Positions 16,454 to 26,843 are shown, numbered from the stretch's first letter. The stretch: DNA of 38,027 nt from an uncultured Clostridia bacterium (GCA_945910975.1 CAMDZY010000002.1:1-38027), one strand, 5' to 3'. The notes: generated by a model from the sequence alone, not told the origin. Made by a program: numbers and translations.

Positions 16454-18343
16454 TTGAACCTTGAAAAAGAACTTACTGCCTTTGACGCCGGCGATCTGTC
16501 CACGGCATATCACATTTTAGGCGCCCACCGTCAGGGGGATGTCTGGTGCTTCCGCGTTTGGGCGCCCAATGCAAAAGCAATCCACGTGGTAGGCGACTTC
16601 AACTTCTGGAACACGACCGATTTGCCGATGCAGCCGATCGGACACGGCGTCTGGGAGGCGGTGTCAGAGTTTGCAAAGGTCGGTCAGGCTTATAAATATT
16701 GTGTTACGCAGGCTTCCGGTCGGCAGGTCATGAAAGCCGACCCCTATGGCTATCAAATGACCCCGCTGCCGGACACGTCAAGCGTTCTGTGCGATCTGGA
16801 CACCTATCACTGGGGCGACGGCGTTTACCGCCGCACGGCTGCGCGCCGTAAGATGCTCAGTCGGCCGGTCAATATCTATGAGGTGCATCTCGGCTCCTGG
16901 AAGCGCCACGAGGACGGGTCTTTCCTGTCCTATGGCGAATTGGCGGAGCAGCTGGTACCCTATGTCAAGGACATGGGCTACACCCACATTGAGCTGCTGC
17001 CGATTGCCGAGCATCCGTTCACGCCCAGCTGGGGCTATCAGGTCACGGGCTATTATGCGCCGACGCACCGCTACGGCAAGCCGCAGGAGCTGATGCAGCT
17101 GGTGGATGCCTGCCATCAGGCGGGGATCGGTGTGATTCTGGACTGGGTCCCGGCGCACTTCCCCAAGGATGAATACGGCCTGTACGAATTTGACGGCACC
17201 TGCCAGTATGAGGTGTCCGACCCCATGATGCGGGAGCATCCTGACTGGGGCACGCGGATTTTTGACTACGGCAAGGGCGGCGTGTGTTCCTTTTTAACGT
17301 CCAATGTCGTGTTCTGGCTGAACAAATATCACATCGACGGCATCCGCGTGGATGCGGTGGCCTCGATGCTGTATCTCGACTATAACCGTCCCAATTACCG
17401 CCCCAACAAATACGGCGGCAGGGAAAATCTGGAAGCGATCGCATTTTTGCAAAAGATGAATCAAGCCGCTTTTGCCGCGAACAAAAGCGTGATGATGATT
17501 GCTGAGGAGTCCACAACGTTCCCCAATGTGACAAAGCCTGCGTATGACGGCGGTCTGGGCTTTTTGTTCAAGTGGAATATGGGCTGGATGAACGACCTGC
17601 TGAAATATATGGAGCAGGATCCGGTCTACCGCAAATATGAACACAATAAGCTGACCTTCCAGCTGACGTATGCGTTCTCGGAGAACTTTATTCTTCCGCT
17701 GTCGCATGACGAGGTGGTGCACGGCAAAAAATCGCTCATCGGCCGGATGCCGGGCGATTACAACCAGAAATTCAACAATTTACGCGCATTTTTCGCATAT
17801 ATGATGACGGAACCGGGCAAAAAGCTGAACTTTATGGGCAGTGAATTTGGCCAGTTCATCGAGTGGGACTACCGGCAGGGGTTGGATTGGCTGCTGCTGG
17901 ACTATGACCGGCATCGCCAGATGCAAAAATTCACCCACGACTTGAACCACTTCTACCTGCATCACCCCCAGCTGTGGGAAAATGACCAGAATTGGGAGGG
18001 CTTCCGGTGGATCAACCCCGACGATGGCGACAACAGCATTTTGTCCTACTGCCGCATGGACAAGCAGGGCAGAGAGCTGGTGGTGCTGTGCAATTTCACG
18101 CCGGTCTACCGTGAGCATTACCGCCTTGGGCTGAAGCGCCCCGGCACCTATGACCCCATTTTTTGTACCGATCGGGAGGAATACGGCGGCTATAACACCT
18201 TCGTACCCTCCGCGCAAACACAGAAAATCCCCGCGAACGGCATGAACAATTCTGCGGAATTTGTTCTGCCGGGGATGTCAGTTACGATATTCCAGCGCAG
18301 AGTGAAAACCAACAAAAAGCCAAAACTTGATGAGGAGAGGTAA
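16454..18343 (+). CDS. glgB: 1,4-alpha-glucan branching enzyme GlgB
   Basis: 629 aa, starting at TTG 16454 with AGGAGAG six bases upstream. It forms alpha-1,6 branches in glycogen. The N-terminal CBM48 ([32 protein letters not shown]) is followed by a GH13 barrel with family landmarks: [34 protein letters not shown] (nucleophile Asp300), [10 protein letters not shown] (acid/base Glu351 or 352) and [21 protein letters not shown]. The C-terminal all-beta domain ends in [13 protein letters not shown]. It is short at the N-terminus compared with the 730-aa E. coli enzyme, like other Firmicutes GlgB. First gene of the glycogen operon; glgC starts two bases after its stop. Confidence 0.97.
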   Translation: MNLEKELTAFDAGDLSTAYHILGAHRQGDVWCFRVWAPNAKAIHVVGDFNFWNTTDLPMQPIGHGVWEAVSEFAKVGQAYKYCVTQASGRQVMKADPYGYQMTPLPDTSSVLCDLDTYHWGDGVYRRTAARRKMLSRPVNIYEVHLGSWKRHEDGSFLSYGELAEQLVPYVKDMGYTHIELLPIAEHPFTPSWGYQVTGYYAPTHRYGKPQELMQLVDACHQAGIGVILDWVPAHFPKDEYGLYEFDGTCQYEVSDPMMREHPDWGTRIFDYGKGGVCSFLTSNVVFWLNKYHIDGIRVDAVASMLYLDYNRPNYRPNKYGGRENLEAIAFLQKMNQAAFAANKSVMMIAEESTTFPNVTKPAYDGGLGFLFKWNMGWMNDLLKYMEQDPVYRKYEHNKLTFQLTYAFSENFILPLSHDEVVHGKKSLIGRMPGDYNQKFNNLRAFFAYMMTEPGKKLNFMGSEFGQFIEWDYRQGLDWLLLDYDRHRQMQKFTHDLNHFYLHHPQLWENDQNWEGFRWINPDDGDNSILSYCRMDKQGRELVVLCNFTPVYREHYRLGLKRPGTYDPIFCTDREEYGGYNTFVPSAQTQKIPANGMNNSAEFVLPGMSVTIFQRRVKTNKKPKLDEER

Positions 18344-18345
18344 TT

Positions 18346-19533
18346 ATGAACTTTCAGAAAAAACATTGTGTCGCAATGCTTCTGGCAGGCGGGCAGGGCA
18401 GCCGTCTGATGGTATTGACGGAAAACACGGCTAAGCCTGCGGTTCCCTTCGGCGGCAAATACCGTATTATCGATTTTCCACTGTCCAACTGCGTCAACTC
18501 CGGCATCAACACGGTGGGCATCTTGACCCAGTATCAGCCGCTGGAACTCAATGAGTATATCGGCAACGGCCAGCCGTGGGGACTCAACCGCTCTCATGGC
18601 GGCGTGCAGGTGCTGCCGCCCTATGCCAGAAGCAAAAAATCCGAGTGGTATAAGGGCACAGCCAATGCGATCTATCAGAACATCGGCTTCATCGAACGCT
18701 ATGACCCGGAAAATGTCCTGATTCTCTCCGGCGACCACATCTATCGGATGGACTACGCCGCAATGCTGCGCTTCCACACCGAAAAGAACGCCGACTGCAC
18801 CATCGCCGTGCGCAAGGTTCCCATGGAGGAGGCCAGCCGCTTTGGCATCATGAATACCAACGACGACGGCTCCATCTATGAGTTTGAAGAAAAGCCCAAA
18901 AAGCCCAAGAGCAACAATGCCTCCATGGGCATCTACATATTTAAATGGAGCGTGCTGAAAAAGTTCCTGATTGCTGATGAGGAAGACCCCAAGTCGCAGA
19001 ACGACTTCGGTAAAAACGTCATTCCTGCCATCCTCAACGCCGGCCACAAGCTGTATGCCTATGCATTCCAGGGCTATTGGAAGGACGTCGGCACGATCTC
19101 CTCTTTGTGGGAAGCCAACATGGAGCTTTTGGGCGAGAATCCCGAATTCGACATTTACGGCGACAGCAAGCAAAAAATTTATGCCCGGAACTATGCAATG
19201 CCGTCAAGCTACATCGACCGCAGCGCACAGATCTCCAACAGCTTCATCGCAGAAGGCTGCGAGGTGTTCGGCACCGTCACCCACAGCATTATTTCCACCG
19301 GCTGTACCGTGGAAAAAGACGTTGTTGTGGAGGACAGCGTGATCATGCCGAACGTCACCATTGAATCCGGTGCGATCATCCGCCACGCCATCGTGGGCGA
19401 GGGCTGCAAGGTTTGTCACAACGCCATCATCGGCGGTCGCTTTGCGCCGGAAGAAACCAAAGAAATCAGTGTCATCGGCAAGGACAAGGTGGTTGAAGAA
19501 AACCAGGTCATCAAGCCGGGCGAAATCTGCTAA
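18346..19533 (+). CDS. glgC: Glucose-1-phosphate adenylyltransferase GlgC
   Basis: 395 aa. It makes ADP-glucose from ATP and glucose-1-phosphate, the committed step of glycogen synthesis. The nucleotide-binding loop [12 protein letters not shown], the [19 protein letters not shown] segment, [14 protein letters not shown] (metal-binding Asp) and [20 protein letters not shown] are all present. A C-terminal left-handed beta-helix follows, with hexapeptide repeats ([40 protein letters not shown]). The ribosome site AGGAGAGG lies inside the end of glgB. It probably forms a hetero-oligomer with the GlgD product encoded next. Confidence 0.97.
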   Translation: MNFQKKHCVAMLLAGGQGSRLMVLTENTAKPAVPFGGKYRIIDFPLSNCVNSGINTVGILTQYQPLELNEYIGNGQPWGLNRSHGGVQVLPPYARSKKSEWYKGTANAIYQNIGFIERYDPENVLILSGDHIYRMDYAAMLRFHTEKNADCTIAVRKVPMEEASRFGIMNTNDDGSIYEFEEKPKKPKSNNASMGIYIFKWSVLKKFLIADEEDPKSQNDFGKNVIPAILNAGHKLYAYAFQGYWKDVGTISSLWEANMELLGENPEFDIYGDSKQKIYARNYAMPSSYIDRSAQISNSFIAEGCEVFGTVTHSIISTGCTVEKDVVVEDSVIMPNVTIESGAIIRHAIVGEGCKVCHNAIIGGRFAPEETKEISVIGKDKVVEENQVIKPGEIC

Positions 19534-19557
19534 GGCGGGGAAAGTGAGGGAATTACC

Positions 19558-20673
19558 ATGAAAATGATGGGTATTATATTTGCAAATATTTACGACAGCT
19601 CCCTGGGTCAGCTGACCAACAAGCGCACCATGGCGTCCTTGCCCTTCGGCGGCAGATATCGCCAGATCGACTTCTGCCTGTCCAATATGGCAAACTCCGG
19701 CATGGATCACATCGGCATCATCACCCGCTTTAACTACCAGTCCCTGATGAACCATATCGGCTCTGCACAGGAGTGGGATCTGGAGCTGGGCGAGGGCAAG
19801 CTGGAATTTTTGACGCCGTTTTCCATGGGTCACAACGGCTCCTACCGCGGCAAGCTCGATGCGCTGAATTCCGCCATGATTTTCCTGCAATTGGCAACCG
19901 AGGAATATGTTGTTCTGGCAGACAGCGGTGTGCTGTGCGCAATCGACTACCGCAAGGTGCTCGATGAGCATATTGCCTCCGGCCGCGATGTCACAGTCAT
20001 CACAAAGGCCGGCATCAGCAACGGCGAAAAGCAGCTGGATCTGGCAGTTTTGCTCGATGAAGAGGGCAAGGTCAAGGATATGGCGGTGGACTATGCCGCC
20101 GATGAACGCTATCTTGCCTCCATGGGTGCATTTATCATGAAGCGCGAAAAGCTGATCGAGGCAGTTCGCGAGTCTGTCGCCCGCTCCTTGTATCATCTTG
20201 AGCGTGACTTTATCCTCCGCTCGTTCTACAAGGGCGAACTGAACGTTGGCGTCTATCAGTTCCAGAATGTGGCGCTGTTCAACGAAAGCCCGGAAGAATA
20301 TTATCAGAGCAATCTCGCCCTGCTCGACAGTAAGGTGCGTCACAGCCTGTTCCGCAGCGGCAACACCATTTACACCAAGGTGCGCAATGAGGTTCCCGCC
20401 AACTTCGGCGAAAACGCTCAGATCGACAACTGCATCGTGGGCGATGGCTGCGTGCTCGACGGCAAGGCGGAGCATTCTGTCTTGTTCCGCGGCGTCGATC
20501 TGCACAAGGGCGCCAGCGTGAAGGACTGCGTGATCATGCAGGACGCCGTGATTGAAGAGGGCGCGGAGCTGGAATACTGCGTGCTGGATAAGTTGGTTCA
20601 CGTGACCAAGGGCGCAAAGCTGCGCGGTATGCCCAATCACCCGGTCATCGTGGAAAGAGGAGAAACCGTATGA
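19558..20673 (+). CDS. glgD: GlgD, non-catalytic subunit of ADP-glucose pyrophosphorylase
   Basis: 371 aa. It resembles GlgC in fold (LPFGGRYRQIDFCLSNMANSG; C-terminal hexapeptide repeats GAELEYCVLDKLVHVTKGA), but the glycine-rich nucleotide loop is replaced by IIFANIYDSSLGQLTNKRTMA and the GDHIYRMDY site by LADSGVLCAIDY. These are hallmarks of GlgD, which in Firmicutes such as Geobacillus and Clostridia associates with GlgC and raises its activity. Start ATG 19558, 24 bases after glgC; the stop overlaps the glgA start (ATGA). Confidence 0.95.
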   Translation: MKMMGIIFANIYDSSLGQLTNKRTMASLPFGGRYRQIDFCLSNMANSGMDHIGIITRFNYQSLMNHIGSAQEWDLELGEGKLEFLTPFSMGHNGSYRGKLDALNSAMIFLQLATEEYVVLADSGVLCAIDYRKVLDEHIASGRDVTVITKAGISNGEKQLDLAVLLDEEGKVKDMAVDYAADERYLASMGAFIMKREKLIEAVRESVARSLYHLERDFILRSFYKGELNVGVYQFQNVALFNESPEEYYQSNLALLDSKVRHSLFRSGNTIYTKVRNEVPANFGENAQIDNCIVGDGCVLDGKAEHSVLFRGVDLHKGASVKDCVIMQDAVIEEGAELEYCVLDKLVHVTKGAKLRGMPNHPVIVERGETV

Positions 20674-22097
20674 AAATTTTGCTAGCAGCTTCCGAAGCTG
20701 CCCCTTATGTAAAAACCGGCGGTCTGGGGGATGTGTTACAGGCACTCCCCGCCGAGCTGAGCAGGATTCCCAACAATGAGTTGGTGCTGTTTTTGCCCTA
20801 CTACCGCCGCATTAAGTATAACCCGGAGATCGAAACCACATTTGTCGGATCGTTCTCTATCCACCTGTCATGGCGGGAGCAGTATGTCGGCCTGTTCCAG
20901 CTCAAGAGCCGCCGGAAAAAGCTGCGGGTCTACTTCATCGACAATGAATACTACTTTGGCGGCCGCGACAGCATCTACAGCGACTATGACGACGGCGAAC
21001 GCTTTGCCTATTTCTCCAAGGCAATTCTTGCCTGCATGGACTATATCGGCTTTGACCCCGATGTCATTCACTGCCACGACTGGCAAACAGCGCTGGTGCC
21101 GGTTTACTTCCGTGCCGACCATCAGCAGGATCACCCCAACACCCGTCTTGTGTTCACCATTCACAATGTGGAATATCAGGGGAAGGCCAATATGCCGTTT
21201 TTCCGCGATACATTGGGTTTGCCCGATGAATATGAGGGGATCTTGACCTTTGACGGCTGTCTGAATTTCATGAAGGGCGCCATTTTGACCTCCGACCGCG
21301 TTACCACGGTGTCGCAGACCTACGCGCAGGAGCTGCAATATCCCTATTATGCGCATGGCCTGGACGGCATTTTGTCCGGCTGTGGCGACCGCCTGTGCGG
21401 TATCACCAACGGCATTGATATCGATGTTTACAATCCCATGAAGGATCCGGCACTGGTTGCAAACTTCTCTGCTGCAAAGCCGGACGGGAAAAAGAAGAAC
21501 AAGGCCGCGCTTCAAGAGGAATTGGGGCTTGAGGTTGCCGACGATGTGCCGATTTTGGCAATGGTCACCCGTTTGGCCGGACACAAGGGCATCGATTTGC
21601 TTACCTATATCCTGCATCGCTTGATGGAACGCCGCGTGCAGCTGGTGATCGTCGGCACCGGTGAGTATCAGTATGAGCACGTGCTGTCCAACATCGCGCG
21701 CGAATATCCCGGCAAGTTCTCCATGAATCTGCGCTTTGACCCGGCGCTGGCTTCCCGCGTATATGCAGGGGCAGATTTGTATCTGATGCCTTCCAAGTCA
21801 GAGCCTTGCGGTCTGAGCCAGCTGATTGCCATGCACTATGGCACAATTCCCATCGTCAACGAAACCGGCGGCTTGAAGGATACGGTTCCCGCCTACAACC
21901 CCGAAACCGGCGAGGGACGCGGCTTCAGCTTCCAGAGCTACAACGGTGATGATTTCCTTGGCGCGATTGACAGAGCGATTGACTTATATTATAATGATAA
22001 GCTGGCTTGGGCAGCGCTGATGAAGCAGGATATGACATTTGATTGCAGCTGGAAAACACCGGCACAACGTTATATGGAATTGTACGCCAGCTTATAA
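20670..22097 (+). CDS. glgA: Glycogen synthase GlgA
   Basis: 475 aa, GT5 family; it transfers glucose from ADP-glucose to the non-reducing end of glycogen. Visible motifs are the N-terminal EAAPYVKTGGLGDVLQALP (KTGGL substrate motif), VIHCHDWQTALVP, the linker GITNGIDIDVYNP, and the C-terminal YLMPSKSEPCGLSQLIAMHYGTIPIVNETGGLKDTV (conserved Glu in the retaining GT-B site). The start overlaps glgD by four bases (ATGA), with GAGGAG upstream. The 3' side is followed by a palindromic repeat element instead of the usual short spacer. Confidence 0.97.
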   Translation: MKILLAASEAAPYVKTGGLGDVLQALPAELSRIPNNELVLFLPYYRRIKYNPEIETTFVGSFSIHLSWREQYVGLFQLKSRRKKLRVYFIDNEYYFGGRDSIYSDYDDGERFAYFSKAILACMDYIGFDPDVIHCHDWQTALVPVYFRADHQQDHPNTRLVFTIHNVEYQGKANMPFFRDTLGLPDEYEGILTFDGCLNFMKGAILTSDRVTTVSQTYAQELQYPYYAHGLDGILSGCGDRLCGITNGIDIDVYNPMKDPALVANFSAAKPDGKKKNKAALQEELGLEVADDVPILAMVTRLAGHKGIDLLTYILHRLMERRVQLVIVGTGEYQYEHVLSNIAREYPGKFSMNLRFDPALASRVYAGADLYLMPSKSEPCGLSQLIAMHYGTIPIVNETGGLKDTVPAYNPETGEGRGFSFQSYNGDDFLGAIDRAIDLYYNDKLAWAALMKQDMTFDCSWKTPAQRYMELYASL

Positions 22098-22098
22098 C

Positions 22099-22240
22099 AG
22101 CCTGTCGAAAAACTTTGTTTTTCGGCAGCCTAAACCGCGCGAAGGGCAGCTCTTCGCGCGGAGTGCGACGCTGCAAAATATGATTGAATTTGATTCGCCG
22201 TACCTCGGCGGCGAACTCTGCGAGGCTTTTTTGACAGGCT
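22099..22240. repeat. 142-bp palindromic repeat element with terminal inverted repeats (MITE-like)
   Basis: The ends are inverted copies: AGCCTGTCGAAAAA (22099-22112) and, on the other strand at 22240-22227, AGCCTGTCAAAAAA, 13 of 14 identical. Inside lie a near-perfect hairpin CTGTCGAAAAAC...GTTTTTCGGCAG, a perfect 10-bp stem CCGCGCGAAG / CTTCGCGCGG (22135-22161) and a stem TCGCCG / CGGCGA (22195-22214). It begins two bases after the glgA stop. On the - strand it creates an accidental open frame (part of ORF 21925-22287), which I do not consider a gene. No transposase is encoded; it would depend on one elsewhere. Confidence 0.65.
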
Positions 22241-22346
22241 TCGGTCTGCCGAAAATCCGGGAAATTTCTTCTGTCGGCTGCCGTCATGCGCTTTCTTTTA
22301 CGGTCGCCGACAGATTTTTATGCAAAAAATGGAGGAGCGGAAGAAC

Positions 22347-24737
22347 ATGAAACCCATTGAATTGATTCAGCAGGAAACAATGCACTCCTTTGGCTGCGAT
22401 CTTTCCGAAGCAACGGAAATTCAGGTCTATAAAGCGCTGTGCAAGGTAACAAGACATATGTTGGCGGAAAAACGCCACGAATTTAAACGCAGCTACACCG
22501 GCAGCAACCGCAAGCACGTATATTATATGTCCATGGAATTTCTGGTTGGCACCTCGCTGCGCAATAACTTGTATAATTTGGGCGTGGAGGAAGAATTCAC
22601 GCAGGCGTTGAAGGAAGCCGGCTTCGACATTCAGCGCCTTTACGATTTGGACCCGGATGCCGGTCTGGGCAACGGCGGTCTGGGACGGCTTGCGTCTTGT
22701 TATATGGACTCGTTGACCGGTCTGGAATACCCTGCAACCGGCTTTTCCATTCGCTATGAGTTCGGCATTTTCCGCCAGAAAATTGTCGACGGTTGGCAGA
22801 TGGAGTTCCCGGATAACTGGCTGGAGATGGCCGATGTCTGGCTGCGTCCCCGCACGGAGGACGCGGTGGAGGTTCGCTTTGGCGGCAATGTGCGCGAATG
22901 GCAGGAAAACGGACAATTTAAAGTTGCGCAGGAAAATTATCACGCCGTGATGGCTGTGCCGTATGACTTTTTGATTTCCGGTTACCACAGCAAGGCAGTC
23001 AACAAGCTGGTGCTTTGGGGCGCCAGGCTGCCACAGAGCTTCGACATGGCGGCGTTCTCACGCGGCGATTATGTCCGCGCACTGGAAGAGAACACCATGG
23101 CCGAAACGATTTCCAAGGTGCTTTACCCCGCCGATGACCATTTGCAGGGCAAGCGCCTGCGGCTAAGACAGCAATATCTGCTGGTTTCCGCGTCGTTGCA
23201 GAGCATTTTGCGCGACCACGTGAAAAAATACCGCACGTTGGACAATTTGCCCGATTATGTCGCGATCCACATCAACGACACCCACCCGGCACTGTGCGTG
23301 CCGGAGCTGATGCGCCTTTTGATGGACGATTACGGCTATGGCTGGGATCAGGCATGGGAGATCACGCAAAAAACGCTCTCCTATACCAACCACACCGTCA
23401 TGAGCGAAGCGCTCGAACGTTGGAGCGTAGAGTTGTATCGCGAACAGCTGCCGCGCATCTACGCCATCACCGCCGAAATCAACCGCCGTCTGATGGAGCA
23501 GCTGCACAAAGTCTATCCCGGCGACTATGGCAAGCTGAATTATATGGCGGTCATCGCAAACGGCGAGGTGCGCATGGCGAATTTGTGCCTTGCGGCGTGC
23601 CATCAAATCAACGGCGTGTCCAAGCTGCACACGGATATCCTGCGCAACGGCATTTTCCGCGACTATTGCCAGCTTGACCCATCGCGCTTTGTCAACGTGA
23701 CCAACGGCATCGCCTACCGCCGCTGGCTGTGTCAGGCCAATCCGAAGTTGACCGCTTACCTGCGCGAGCAGATTGGCGATGACTTCCTCAAGGACCCTGT
23801 CGCATTGGAAGCACTGCTGAAATATCAAAATGACAGCGCGGTTCTGGATAATTTACAGCGCATCAAGCGCGAAAACAAGGTGCGCCTTGCCAATTATATT
23901 TCCCATAGCAACGGCATCCTCATCAACCCCGATTCCCTGTTTGACGTGCAGATCAAGCGCCTGCACGAATATAAGCGGCAGCTGCTCAATGTGCTGCACA
24001 TTCTGCTGCTCTACCGCCAAATCAAGCAGAATCCCAATGCCGATTATGTGCCCCGCACCTTTATTTTTGCGGCCAAGGCATCGGCGGGCTATATCCGCGC
24101 CAAGCAGATCATCAGCCTGATCGTGGCGGTGTCGAACCTTGTCAACTCCGACCCGCAGGTGCGCGACAAATTAAAGGTCGTGTTTGTCGAGGACTACAAG
24201 GTCTCCCTTGCAGAAATCATCATCCCCGCCGCCGATATTTCCGAGCAGATCTCCATCGCCGGCAAGGAAGCCTCCGGCACCGGCAACATGAAGTTAATGA
24301 TCAACGGCGCGGTGACGATCGGCACGCTGGACGGCGCGAATGTGGAGATCCACGAGCAGGTCGGTGATGAAAATATGTTCCTTTTCGGTATGAAGGCACA
24401 CGAGGTCGAGGAGCTTTGGCAGCGCGGCTATCAGCCCAGCGCCTTTGTGGATGACGCACTTTGGCAGGTGCTGAATATGCTGACCTCCGGCGAGTTGGGC
24501 AGAAATTTTGACGACATTGCCGACAGCTTGCTGACCAATCGCTTTGGCACAGCAGACGGCTACATGATTTTGGCGGATTTTGCCGACTATGCCCGCGCAC
24601 AGCGTGATGTTTCCGCAGCGTACCGCGATAAGAATCGTTTTAATAATATGTCACTGGTCAATATTGCCAAGGCAGGCGTTTTTTCCGCCGACCGTGCGGT
24701 TTTGGAGTACGCCAACGGAATCTGGCATTTAAATTAA
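22347..24737 (+). CDS. glgP: Glycogen/maltodextrin phosphorylase GlgP
   Basis: 796 aa from ATG 22347 behind GGAGGAG (the ORF-track start at 22320 has no such site). It is a PLP enzyme releasing glucose-1-phosphate from alpha-1,4-glucan ends. Motifs in order: VYYMSMEFLVG, DAGLGNGGLGRLASCYMDSL, IHINDTHPALCVPELMRLL, DVQIKRLHEYKRQLLN, FAAKASAGYIRAKQII, and EASGTGNMKLMINGAVTIGTLDGANVEI, where the Lys of GNMKLMINGA carries PLP. Length is normal for the GT35 family. It lies in the same transcription unit as the synthetic genes, separated from glgA by the repeat element. No promoter is evident in 22241-22346. Confidence 0.97.
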   Translation: MKPIELIQQETMHSFGCDLSEATEIQVYKALCKVTRHMLAEKRHEFKRSYTGSNRKHVYYMSMEFLVGTSLRNNLYNLGVEEEFTQALKEAGFDIQRLYDLDPDAGLGNGGLGRLASCYMDSLTGLEYPATGFSIRYEFGIFRQKIVDGWQMEFPDNWLEMADVWLRPRTEDAVEVRFGGNVREWQENGQFKVAQENYHAVMAVPYDFLISGYHSKAVNKLVLWGARLPQSFDMAAFSRGDYVRALEENTMAETISKVLYPADDHLQGKRLRLRQQYLLVSASLQSILRDHVKKYRTLDNLPDYVAIHINDTHPALCVPELMRLLMDDYGYGWDQAWEITQKTLSYTNHTVMSEALERWSVELYREQLPRIYAITAEINRRLMEQLHKVYPGDYGKLNYMAVIANGEVRMANLCLAACHQINGVSKLHTDILRNGIFRDYCQLDPSRFVNVTNGIAYRRWLCQANPKLTAYLREQIGDDFLKDPVALEALLKYQNDSAVLDNLQRIKRENKVRLANYISHSNGILINPDSLFDVQIKRLHEYKRQLLNVLHILLLYRQIKQNPNADYVPRTFIFAAKASAGYIRAKQIISLIVAVSNLVNSDPQVRDKLKVVFVEDYKVSLAEIIIPAADISEQISIAGKEASGTGNMKLMINGAVTIGTLDGANVEIHEQVGDENMFLFGMKAHEVEELWQRGYQPSAFVDDALWQVLNMLTSGELGRNFDDIADSLLTNRFGTADGYMILADFADYARAQRDVSAAYRDKNRFNNMSLVNIAKAGVFSADRAVLEYANGIWHLN

Positions 24738-24749
24738 GGAGAGAAATCC

Positions 24750-26588
24750 ATGCGAATTCTGTACAACAGCAAAGAAGAGCGTTTTAAATCCCCCTTCGGC
24801 ACCCTCACACCGGAGCAGCCCTGTACGCTGCACCTGCACATTCCGGTCGACTGCCGCACTTCGGCAGCGGAGGTGATTTTTGACGATTGCAACGGCAAGC
24901 TCGTCACCTCCTTTTCCATGAAGCTGGAGCAGACAAAGGGTGATTACGATATTTTTACGTGCCAATTCAGCCTGTCACAGTGTGGATTATATTTCTACTA
25001 TTTCCGTATCAACGCGCACACCGGCCCGTTCCGACTGTTCCGGCAGGGCAATGACACCAACATGGAAGCCGGGGAGAAGTGGCAGCTGAGCTGCATCCCG
25101 GCCGACTTCAAGACGCCGGACTGGAGCAAGGGCGCGGTCATGTACCAAATTTTCCCCGACCGCTTCTATCAGGTCGGCACCTGCGACACGACCGGCAAGC
25201 TGGGGCCGTTCTGGATGCACGAGGATTTGTCGGATATGCCCAATTTCCGCCCCGATGCACACGGCGAGGTGCTGAACAATGACTTTTTCGGCGGCAATTT
25301 CCGTGGGATTCAGGAGAAGCTGCCCTATCTAAAGTCGCTGGGCGTGGGTGTTCTGTATCTCAACCCCATTGTCAAGGCATTTTCCAATCACCGCTATGAC
25401 GCGGCGGATTTCAAATGCACCGACCCGATGCTGGGAACGCAGGAGGATTTCCGCAATCTGTGTGATGCGGCGCATCAGTTGGGGATTCGCGTGATTTTTG
25501 ACGGCGTGTTCAATCACACCGGCAGCAACAGCATCTATTTTGACGCCAAGGGCGTATTTGGCGGCGGCGCGGTGTCCGACCCGGATTCAAAGTACCGCAG
25601 CTGGTTCCAGTTCAAGCACTACCCGGACGAGTATCTGTCCTGGTGGGGCATCCAAACCTTGCCCTGTGTCGATAAAAGCAACCCCGACTATATCCGCTAT
25701 CTGGTCGATGATGAGGACAGCGTCATTGCGCACTGGATGAAGCTGGGCGTTGACGGCTTCCGGCTGGATGTGGTGGATGAGCTGCCGAATGAGCTTGTCG
25801 TGCGGCTCAAGCAACGTGTCCGCGAACTGAATCCCGAGGGAATGCTCATCGGCGAGGTCTGGGAGGACGCATCGAATAAGATTGCATATGACGTTTCCCG
25901 CCGCTATTTTGTCGATGCAGAATTAGATAGCGTGATGAATTACCCTTGGCAAAAGGCGATAATACAATACATAACCGGCAAGGACGACGGCTCCGCCTTT
26001 GGCGAATGTGTAATGACCATCGCGGAAAACTACCCCCCGCAGGTGCTGGCCTGTGTAATGAACATTCTGGGCACGCACGACACGGCGCGAATTTTAAACA
26101 CGCTGGCAACCGATTTTCGTGGCAATAAGGAGCAGCAGTCACGCCGCGAGCTGACCGATGCCGAGCGCGAACGCGGTCTGCGCCGCCTGCTTTTGGCAAG
26201 CGTTCTGCAATACACACTGCCCGGTATGCCCTGCGTCTACTATGGAGATGAAGCGGGAATGGAGGGCTTTGCCGACCCGTTCAACCGCCGCTATTTCCCG
26301 TGGGGAAAGGAAAACACAACGCTGCAGGCGCACTATCGCGCGCTGGGGCAGTTGAAAAATCAGACGCCCGCGCTGCAATTGGGCGATGTCCGCGTGCAGG
26401 AGGCCGGCGGTGGCCGCGTTTGCTTTGTGCGCCGCACGGTGCAGCAGGCGGTGGCCGTGTGCGTCAACCATGCGCCGACCGGCTGGCAGCTTCCGGTCAG
26501 CGGGGAAGTACTCTTTGCAACCGAAGCACCCTCCAACGGCGTCCTTCCGGCAAATTCCGCAGCAGTTTTGGAACTTCCAAAGCAATAA
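24750..26588 (+). CDS. Intracellular GH13 enzyme (neopullulanase/cyclomaltodextrinase/alpha-amylase type)
   Basis: 612 aa, start ATG 24750 behind AAGGAGAG, 12 bases after glgP. No signal peptide, so it acts in the cytoplasm. An N-terminal beta-sandwich (about 1-115) is followed by a GH13 barrel beginning WSKGAVMYQIFPDRF. The four GH13 regions are present: I DGVFNHTG, II GFRLDVVDE (nucleophile Asp340), III GEVWE (acid/base Glu369), IV LGTHDT (His443, Asp444). MPCVYYGDEAGMEGFADPFNRRYFPW follows, as in neopullulanase-type enzymes. It likely trims branched or short maltodextrins left by GlgP, in effect a debranching partner. Substrate preference (alpha-1,4 or alpha-1,6) cannot be told from sequence alone. 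Last gene of the operon. Confidence 0.88.
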   Translation: MRILYNSKEERFKSPFGTLTPEQPCTLHLHIPVDCRTSAAEVIFDDCNGKLVTSFSMKLEQTKGDYDIFTCQFSLSQCGLYFYYFRINAHTGPFRLFRQGNDTNMEAGEKWQLSCIPADFKTPDWSKGAVMYQIFPDRFYQVGTCDTTGKLGPFWMHEDLSDMPNFRPDAHGEVLNNDFFGGNFRGIQEKLPYLKSLGVGVLYLNPIVKAFSNHRYDAADFKCTDPMLGTQEDFRNLCDAAHQLGIRVIFDGVFNHTGSNSIYFDAKGVFGGGAVSDPDSKYRSWFQFKHYPDEYLSWWGIQTLPCVDKSNPDYIRYLVDDEDSVIAHWMKLGVDGFRLDVVDELPNELVVRLKQRVRELNPEGMLIGEVWEDASNKIAYDVSRRYFVDAELDSVMNYPWQKAIIQYITGKDDGSAFGECVMTIAENYPPQVLACVMNILGTHDTARILNTLATDFRGNKEQQSRRELTDAERERGLRRLLLASVLQYTLPGMPCVYYGDEAGMEGFADPFNRRYFPWGKENTTLQAHYRALGQLKNQTPALQLGDVRVQEAGGGRVCFVRRTVQQAVAVCVNHAPTGWQLPVSGEVLFATEAPSNGVLPANSAAVLELPKQ

Positions 26589-26594
26589 ACCGTC

Positions 26595-26635
26595 AAAATG
26601 CCGTCCCCCTGTCAAAAGCCGGACGGCATTTTTTT
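26595..26635 (+). terminator. Terminator of the glycogen operon
   Basis: A 12-bp stem AAAATGCCGTCC / GGACGGCATTTT with a 14-base loop continues into a run of T, seven bases after the GH13 gene stop. Confidence 0.9.
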
Positions 26636-26843
26636 GTGAAAATAACCGGGAGAATGGCAAAAAATTGGTAAAATGAAACAAAACTACCCAATATACACCG
26701 CGTTTATTCATCGATCGTTGTACAAATCGCGGCCAAATTGCATAAATTTATGAAAAAATAACCAAATTTCAGGTGCGAAAATAGCGATTTATCGATGTAA
26801 AGAGAAAAATATCAAAAAATCGGCGAAAATGCGAAAATTCAGC
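26636..26843 (+). promoter_or_regulatory. AT-rich intergenic region with GCGAAAAT direct repeats
   Basis: No gene is seen here. The octamer GCGAAAAT occurs three times (26775-26782, 26823-26830, 26831-26838). The last two abut head to tail and end five bases before the -35 box at 26844, a position where an activator or repressor could bind. Function is a guess; the region is A-rich, so chance is not excluded. Confidence 0.3.

Noticed and set aside
19204-20745. A 513-aa - strand frame opposite glgC/glgD
   Set aside because: It spans two well-supported + strand genes and their junction, and shows no recognisable domain or ribosome site.
21925-22287. A 120-aa - strand frame across the glgA end and the repeat element
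   Set aside because: It is produced by the palindromic repeat and runs into the antisense of glgA. Likely a spurious ORF carried by copies of the element.
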